From Gaeumannomyces sp. JS-464 (Eukaryota > Ascomycota > Sordariomycetes > Magnaporthales > Magnaporthaceae): a stretch of 64,000 nt of DNA. The position numbers and the translations under genes are program-made. The notes beneath the pieces were generated by a model that saw nothing but the letters and a program-made list of their open reading frames with translations, was not told the origin of the DNA and made no database searches. Numbering within the stretch: the first letter of the stretch is position 1; each line of letters begins with the position of its first letter. The stretch spans positions 12,233,501-12,297,500 of the forward strand of contig NGZR01000001.1 of the NCBI GenBank assembly GCA_002197995.1. Reading direction: 5' to 3'. Positions 57,941 through 64,000 of this stretch are shown piece after piece.

Positions 57941-58696
57941 ATTTGCTGATGGTAGCCCGGTGATGCGAAAAGGCGTTTGATAGTTGCTTGTTTTTATACC
58001 TGGGAAACGCTTCGTCCCGGCTTTGTTGTTCCCAACTATACCAGGTGGCTGTGGTGAGGGGGAGGACCGGAAAGGGTTGTTATATCCCTCGAGCAAGCGA
58101 GGCAACAGAACGAATTGAACAGATAAACAACCTAAAGTACCCAAGGGTCCGGGTACCTCTCTCCGAAGTTACGTGCACAGCAATACGGATGACTCCAAGC
58201 ATACTCCACAGGACTGTCGCATTCTCCGCCCTCGGGGCGTGGTAGAATCGAGAAGCAGTTGGTCCTTGGTGGATTTGGACAGATATCAAGCCAGGGTAGG
58301 GGTTGGTGACGAGGTACCTGCCCGTATAAGTTGTGACCACCTATACAACTTATTTGTTCAAGTGAGTCTGCCACTTCAGTGCCAATTGGCCACCTCAGCA
58401 GTGCTGGAGGCGGGGGCTCAATTGAAGAAACCTAGGTAACCCTGGCCAACCGGGAAGCCACACCGCGCCACAATCAAGTCCCGCCAACCACTAGCCTCGC
58501 ATGGCTGTAGCAGAGGCAGGCTTGGGTTGTACCCACCAATGAAGGGCCGCCAATTGACGAGCCGTGCTTGAACGTCACACGGCAAAGGAGGTCAATTGAA
58601 TCCACCCCCACAACTTCAGTCACAAACTGGCATACGCCTCGCCATACCCACCACACCGCACTGCACTGCTCGACCATCGCACCCATCCGGCCGAGT
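57941..58696. promoter_or_regulatory. Divergent promoter region, SIL1 / complex I subunit
   Basis: 756 nt between two divergent ATGs. It contains GAAACCTAGGTAACC of the dispersed motif at about 58427. No other element is identified, and no gene is supported. Confidence 0.4.
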
Positions 58697-59441
58697 ATGC
58701 TGTCGCTTCGTCGAGGAGGCGCCTCGCTGGCGCGGCATTCTCGGACGCTGCGCCTGCCGCAGTCGAGATCCTACGCCTCGGGCGGCCACGGCGCTGCCCA
58801 CGGCCACGGCCATGCCCACCCCCAGGCCGAGGAATCCATGGGCGTATGTTGGCCAACCCACCCTGCTGCGGCCATTCCGTTGTGTCTCTGCTGACCCGCC
58901 CTTCTTTTCTCGCAGATGGCCTTCTACGCTGTTTTTGGTGCCGCCCCCGCCTCGGCCATCCTCTACTACGCGTGCCAGCCCGGCCCAGACGGCCAGCCGT
59001 CCTCATTAACCCAGGCGATCGAGCGATTCTCCGACTTCCGTAATGATTGGGAGACGCGCAACAGCCTGCACACACAGGCCATCGAGCAGGCCGCCCACGA
59101 CAAGAACCTGTTCTACAACGTCGAGCGCAGCACACACGTCGAGCTCAAGTTCCCCGAGTATGTAGCTCTATCCTATCACCTCCGTATGAGCACCTTGACG
59201 GTGGGAGCTATTTTCGCATTGGATGCGGGATACGCCCATCCGTGTTTTCGTCACACCACCACTGATATCGGCTAACTGTGTGTGTGTTGTGCGTCACAGG
59301 ATCTTCCAGACAGGGTCGCCATACAACGTCCCAGCCGGCCATTACGGAAACATGGACAAGGTGGTGGCTCACTACAAGCAGCAGCACCTGGAAGAGGAGG
59401 AGAGAAAAGCTAAGAAGCTGGCCGCAAAGCAGCTGGAATAA
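58697..59441 (+). CDS. nuo17.8: NADH:ubiquinone oxidoreductase 17.8 kDa-type subunit
   Basis: Accessory subunit of mitochondrial complex I in the inner membrane. Exons 58697-58843, 58916-59157 and 59300-59441 give 176 aa, in phase. The Arg/Ser-rich N-terminus (MLSLRRGGASLARHSRTLRL) is a presequence; a His-rich stretch (GHGHAHPQAEESMG) precedes one membrane helix (FYAVFGAAPASAILYYACQP). Then come FRNDWETRNSLHTQAIEQAA, VELKFPEIFQTGSPYNVPAG and a charged tail. The layout and the GSPYNVPAGH motif match the Neurospora 17.8 kDa subunit as I remember it. The frame is clean. Confidence 0.85.
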
Positions 59442-60241
59442 TCGTGGTTCTTGTATGATATGATGCCTCTACACATACAAAGTAAACTGGCTCTCTGACT
59501 TCAACAAAACCGGCCATATCCGGGCTTCTGTCACAACCCTGTTGGCTGCAATCAGCGTTCCATGTTGCCCAACAAACCCCCCTTCTCTCCTTCTGGTCGA
59601 TTAATGTTGTACTATGATCACAGGGGGTCTGCCACGCTGTCTGCTTCGGCGTGGCAGTGTTGCCGCTATGGATGCATGGCCCCTTGCTATCAGCGTAGTG
59701 GTAACACGTCAGAGGAATTGGCATCTTCTGAGGTAAGTCTCCGGATGCCGCGGCGCAGCAAGCACGAGGGAATCTCGAAACATTTCTTGCCCGAACTGAC
59801 AGGGCCTTTCATGTTCGTGTCCTATTTTCTCAGGGGTACATGTAGGCATACCCGCACACTCACAGCCACGTGCATACCATTTTTATTTGGACGGGAGGCA
59901 CCTGCCTGTCGCTCACGACTGGGTTCCGGCGACAGGTGATGATGCAACACCATTACCCTACCAAATCTCTACCTATTTTCCGGGGCCTGCACTGGTAGGC
60001 GCTTCCGTGTAATGATCTCAAGGCTGGTATGTGACTGGCCGCTCTCGGAAGCAATCGAGGTGAATGTCCTCCAATTACCTAGCCGCTCATAGAAAGCACC
60101 TACATCTCTCATAATTTTGTCGCACAGCTCTCTTGGCCGGCGTGGCCAGGGAGGCACACAAAGCACACAGATACCACAAGGCAGCAGAAAATAGCCCACC
60201 GACTACGGACATTGTTACCCTCCCTGTACCACTGTCCCGCT
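59442..60241. other. Intergenic region
   Basis: Trailer of the complex I gene and leader of the SET gene. Nothing else recognised. Confidence 0.5.
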
Positions 60242-61039
60242 ATGGTCTCGCAACCATCGGTAGCTGATAGCCAGCCAGGCTCGGAGACTACGAAGCAGCC
60301 CATTCTCTCATCAACATCACACCGAGGCCCATTGGGAGGACCTGATGTTATTATCAAGTCTGTCTCGGTCGAGATCGGGCGTGGTGTCTTTGCGGGGAAG
60401 AACTTCAAGCATGGCGAGCTGATTTTCCAAGAAGCGCCCGTCATCACGGCAACCCACGACACATTTCACGAAGCGTCCACGAGAGATGCGCCCACGGCAT
60501 ACGAGTCGCTGCCGGAGCGTGACCGGTTGCTGATGCAGGCGGCCTTCACAACACTGGCTCGCCCGGCCGATGGGGCGGCGTCTCCCAACGCTCCACAAGG
60601 CCCGGCCCTATCCGAAATCGCGAGCAAGCTCAGCCAACCAGCCACGGCGCAGGTGGACCTCGCATCATCGGATCAGAACCTCGCCAGCCAGCATGATGCG
60701 GCGCCCGCAAGACGATTGGGCGCGGCCGACTCCCGGGCCATGCTGGACTGGTTCTGTGCTTATGCTTTCCGCCTGCCGGAGAGCCAGGGCCGCCGCCGAG
60801 GAGCAGTGTACCTGGTCGGATCCCTGATAAACCATGCATGCGACAACTGGAACGCCAACTTCAGCTTCTCGGGCGACGACCTGCGTGTGCTGGCCAGGAG
60901 GGACATACAGGAAGGGGAGGAGATATCCATCAACTATGGACGCTCGAGGAAGGAGTTTCATTGCCTGTGCGAGCATTGTCTGCGAGGCCGACAGGGGCGA
61001 TCTGGGTTCTCTTGGCGGCACGCTTGCTCTATAACCTGA
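60242..61039 (+). CDS. SET-domain protein, 265 aa
   Basis: Single exon, clean frame. SET pieces in order: VEIGRGVFAGKNFKHGELIF (N-terminal strand), a variable insert with DADSR-type text (LDWFCAYAFRL), YLVGSLINHACDNWNANFSF (core NHxC motif), ARRDIQEGEEISINYGRSR (catalytic Tyr region) and FHCLCEHCLRG (post-SET Cys cluster). This resembles the short SET proteins common in filamentous fungi; substrate unknown, and such proteins often expand as paralogues. In the core the usual NHSC is NHAC. A second SET gene lies 4 kb to the left, but the two are not obviously recent duplicates. Confidence 0.83.
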   Translation: MVSQPSVADSQPGSETTKQPILSSTSHRGPLGGPDVIIKSVSVEIGRGVFAGKNFKHGELIFQEAPVITATHDTFHEASTRDAPTAYESLPERDRLLMQAAFTTLARPADGAASPNAPQGPALSEIASKLSQPATAQVDLASSDQNLASQHDAAPARRLGAADSRAMLDWFCAYAFRLPESQGRRRGAVYLVGSLINHACDNWNANFSFSGDDLRVLARRDIQEGEEISINYGRSRKEFHCLCEHCLRGRQGRSGFSWRHACSIT

Positions 61040-61506
61040 GCCTGAGGCAGGAATACGAAGCCGGCTCGAGAGTGTCGACAACCCATGTAGCTCGGCAGAG
61101 GGACGTGCAGACAGAGCTGGAGCGTCAAGAGCGGGCCGCGGGAAGCCAGAAGTCGCATAATGAGAACATATATCCCGCTACCGCGAAGGCAAACAGTGAT
61201 TGGACAACGCAAAGAACCCAGGAGGCCGATGCAGCCAGTGCATGCGAGTCCTGGCAATCATATGGATCATAACAAGCCGTTTTCGAGAGCCTCGGTTGTC
61301 ACTCGGCAGGGTGGGTGGTATGTTGGGGGTCCGGCCTTGCCAGCACTCTAGAGCGTCCGCAAAAGATTCTTGTCTTTTATTGCACCATCATCTCAGGATG
61401 GTTGGTTTTTTGCCAACCTATCAAGCAAAAACCGTGACCGTGTGCGCCGTAATCCGTGATCAATTCAATGCAAGAACCCCCAACCCACATTCCCCGCCGC
61501 CGTCCC
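61040..61506. other. Convergent 3' region, SET gene / RPS15
   Basis: 467 nt of trailers from the two convergent genes. No gene is supported. Confidence 0.5.
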
Positions 61507-62338
61507 TTACTTCAGAGGAATGAAACGAGAAGAGTGGGTAGCACCGATACCCGGGCGACCGTGCTTCACAGGCTTGCTGTACAAGGCGAGAGAGGAGAGG
61601 TTAGCAGGCTGGGCATGCCACGGCCGGGCCCGGAACGGTGGCCGGGGCGGATAGTGAGCGGGGATTGCGCATGGCGACGTACTATGAGATGGAGAACTCG
61701 GCCAGGTAGTGACCAACCATCTCGGGCTTGATCTCGACCTGGTTGAACTCCTTGCCCGAGTAGATACCGATGACGCTGCCGATCATCTCGGGGACGACAA
61801 TCATGTCGCGGAGGTGGGTCTTGACGAGGTCGGGCTTCTCGTTGGGCTTGGCCTCCTGCTTGGCCTTGCGCAGTTTCTTGATCAGGCCCATGGGCTTGCG
61901 CTTCAGGCCCCGGTTGATTCGGCGCCGGGCGCGGGCGTGGACAACATCACGCAGCTGATCCGAGGTGAGGTCGAGGAGTCTGCGTCGGAGGGAGAAAAAA
62001 AAAAAAGAGGAGAGGCATCGTGTCAGCTCGCCCGCCCCATCATTGCACCGAATCCACGGCGCATCAACCATCGCGCCCTTCCAATCCGGCCCCGTCCCCC
62101 CGACAAGTCGAGCAGGCGCATTCCGAGGGGGTGCTGCTGCTGAGCGCCACGTACTGGTCGAGGTCGATTCCGCGGTAGGAAAACTTGCGGAACGCTCTTC
62201 TCTTCTTGATCTCGGCGGCCTCCTCGGCGTTCTGTTGGGTAAAGATCACGCAGATCCAGGTCAGCGTTGTTGCACCTTGGCTGGGGCAATGGGCGTGCAA
62301 TTCACGGGGAGAAAACGCACGTATTCGACGTCGGCCAT
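61507..62338 (-). CDS. RPS15: 40S ribosomal protein uS19 (RPS15)
   Basis: Small-subunit ribosomal protein near the head of the 40S subunit. Four exons: 62338-62321, 62231-62155, 61979-61683, 61576-61507; total 462 nt, 153 aa. Joined text: [112 protein letters not shown]. An early 18 nt coding exon is typical of fungal ribosomal protein genes. The intron at 61980-62154 is 175 nt. Clean frame, no ambiguity. Confidence 0.96.
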
Positions 62339-63443
62339 GGCTGCGGTTCGGAGCTTGTCGAGGATTCGGTCGTTTTCTCGATGCCGTTGGGTGATGTGCT
62401 ACTGGAGAAGAGAAGGGAGAGACAGGCCTTTTTTTGAGTTGTTGCCTTTTCTCAAAAATCGTTTGTGGGCGGGGGGATTTCACGTTTAGACTGGGCAGTG
62501 GGTCGCTGTGCGGGGCTTAGTCATGCACTAGCCACATCGATCGCCACATGCCCCCGCCCTCTTCGGTTTCCCTTTGGCAACTGCGCCTCCCCCTGCCTGG
62601 AACTTCTCGTCCCATCGCGTGCTCCTATGTAGTAAGTATGCAGGTTGAGAAAAGTAAACGCTTGCGCGCACCGCTTATGCAGAATTGGGACAGGTATTAG
62701 GTACCTATCTTGAACAGGGCACCGCTTGCGCATAATTGCAGCAGTCGGGTATGAGGTACCTATTCTAGCTGGGGATCTCTCCTCCTAACAGCATCGGGGC
62801 AAACCCCACCGGCGCTACTACCATGTAGTGATGTCCCTCTGGGGGTCCTTAAAAGATGACCGTCTATCCCTCATCGCACGAGGGTAGAAAACAAATGGGC
62901 GAAGAAAGTCTAGGAGAAAGCAACGAATGAGAGAACATGGAGACGGAAGACAGAACCGGCCCCGATGGCCTCCCAGTCGAATCCAAGCAGCCAGCCCATT
63001 TCCCCAATTGTCCTCTAGTTGGCGTTACGCTGACCGTCATGATAGCAAGACGCACGTGTCCAGAATACAGCAATAAACAAGCAAAGCGCAAAAACAAAAG
63101 CCAAGCGCTGTTCTCAATATGCAAGTTCGGGGGAGCGGAGTAGATAAAAAAAAATAAAAAAGGGGGGGGGGGATCTCCGAGCCTATCGCTAGCAACTGCA
63201 CTGTATAGGTTGCCTGCCCTTGACCTATATATCCTTGGAGGAGTGCCACGATGGTAAAAGCAAGGGCGGGCCCGTGCTTGATCGCCTAGAATCAGGAGCC
63301 GCATGCCGTCGGTTCGGCGCCGAACAAATAGTGCGGGTACTGCAGGGAGGCTTCGACATAGTGGGCGGTTGCGCGGTTCCGCTCAGGTTGTGCGTTCAGT
63401 GTCGGTCTTGGAAGGCCTGCGTTCGCATCTCCACTGGGCCTCC
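62339..63443. other. Intergenic region right of RPS15
   Basis: RPS15 promoter and leader with two GGTACCTAT elements (about 62699 and 62755), then DNA without recognisable genes. An A-rich/G11 patch lies at 63146-63172. The minus-strand frame 62864-63304 has no domain. Confidence 0.5.
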
Positions 63444-64000
63444 CTAGCAATATTGAACAATCAGAGTGTCAAACTCGGTCCATACATCCTTGAACTCGCA
63501 TCCCTTGTGGGCCATGAAGGTGCGGATCACAGCCTGTCGGAGAGAGGGCAGTTGGTCCCCAATTCCGACTTCCCAATCCTCAATTTCGTTGGCGCCGCTG
63601 AGGATTTGATTCTCGGCGTGCGTACGGAAGTCGTCAGGTCCAAGGGCGTACCCCCAGAGAAACGCAGATCCTTTGCGCAGCACCATCTCCTCAAAGGCCA
63701 GTGACTTGTACTTAGTATCGGGATCGCCATTGATAGTGGTGCCCATAGACCGGGCCCAACCGATGGAGCCCATCCACGAAAGCTCCGAAAGGAAGGCTAG
63801 GTCGATAGCTGGAAGGGTCTTGATGAAGTTGGCTTGGGCTTGGCGCCCTCTGAGGCTAGGTCCCAGGCTGTGGTTGCCGTCACAGAGGCAGCCGAGATCC
63901 GAGATGTGGTCGCACAGGTGGGCGGCGCGCTCAAGGCAGCCCAAGTACCGCGGTCGCGCCTCGCTCGGAATCGTGGTGTTGGCCGCTAGGAACCCGCTCC
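63444..64000 (-). CDS. Unrecognised gene, 3' part only (cut by window edge)
   Basis: An open frame runs from the right edge to a TAG at 63444, about 185 codons. Readable text includes LAANTTIPSEARPRYLGCLE, RAAHLCDHISDLGCLCDGNH, AIDLAFLSELSWMGSIGWAR, FEEMVLRKGSAFLWGYALGP, DDFRTHAENQILSGANEIED and KDVWTEFDTLIVQYC. Composition and helix-like spacing look like a folded protein, with Cys, Trp and acidic residues spread evenly. I do not recognise the family. The start lies beyond the window. Confidence 0.6.
   Translation of the reverse strand, partial: SGFLAANTTIPSEARPRYLGCLERAAHLCDHISDLGCLCDGNHSLGPSLRGRQAQANFIKTLPAIDLAFLSELSWMGSIGWARSMGTTINGDPDTKYKSLAFEEMVLRKGSAFLWGYALGPDDFRTHAENQILSGANEIEDWEVGIGDQLPSLRQAVIRTFMAHKGCEFKDVWTEFDTLIVQYC

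Noticed and set aside
1..64000. Transposons, CRISPR arrays, bacterial operons, viral insertions
   Set aside because: No transposase, reverse transcriptase, integrase or terminal repeat text was seen in any frame; genes are intron-bearing and fungal.

Overview
The window is nuclear DNA of a filamentous ascomycete, most likely a Sordariomycete. The support is many short spliceosomal introns (about 60-180 nt) with GTRAGT donors, GC-rich coding exons, pyrimidine-rich leaders, a fungal C2H2/fungal_trans regulator, a Neurospora-type complex I 17.8 kDa subunit, and protein sequences that read like Pezizomycotina orthologues. I see no CRISPR array, bacterial operon, transposon, viral gene or AT-rich repeat-induced mutation block. 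All assignments come from reading translations; no database search was run.

Layout. 0-14 kb: a zinc-finger regulator, then secreted or surface-type genes: GH16 glycosidase with a GPI-like tail, GH64 beta-1,3-glucanase, a small charged protein and an SGNH hydrolase that converges on an SBF-type transporter. 15-25 kb: tubulin cofactor E, a small conserved unknown, an aldo/keto reductase, APQ12 and the GTPase GPN3. 26-36.6 kb: S-adenosylmethionine synthetase, a large disordered protein of unknown function, and the 12-exon ribosome biogenesis gene NSA2. 37.8-41.5 kb: a PXMP4-like peroxisomal membrane protein and a bHLH regulator. 41.5-47.3 kb: a 5.8 kb divergent intergenic region. 47.3-54.2 kb: a two-RRM protein, the PTS1 receptor PEX5 and the exonuclease REX1. 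54.8-64 kb: a SET-MYND protein, the ER exchange factor SIL1 (ending NDEL), a complex I subunit, a second SET protein, ribosomal protein uS19/RPS15 and an unrecognised gene cut by the right edge.

The genes do not form one pathway. Local themes are cell-wall glucan hydrolysis (GH16, GH64) and peroxisome biology (PXMP4-like, PEX5). Most neighbours are housekeeping genes in convergent or divergent pairs.

The strongest cross-cutting observation is that at least a dozen genes are broken by single-base indels. In several, adding one base restores an exact multiple of three and a family-typical protein. This looks like consensus error in the assembly rather than gene decay, and it matters for any automated protein set from this region. 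Other points worth checking are one good and one weaker candidate GC-AG intron, an NSA2 first coding exon that holds only the ATG, a hexanucleotide (Met-Gly) expansion in PEX5, C/G homopolymers of 20-28 nt, and a dispersed palindromic CCTACCTAGGTA-type motif confined to intergenic DNA.
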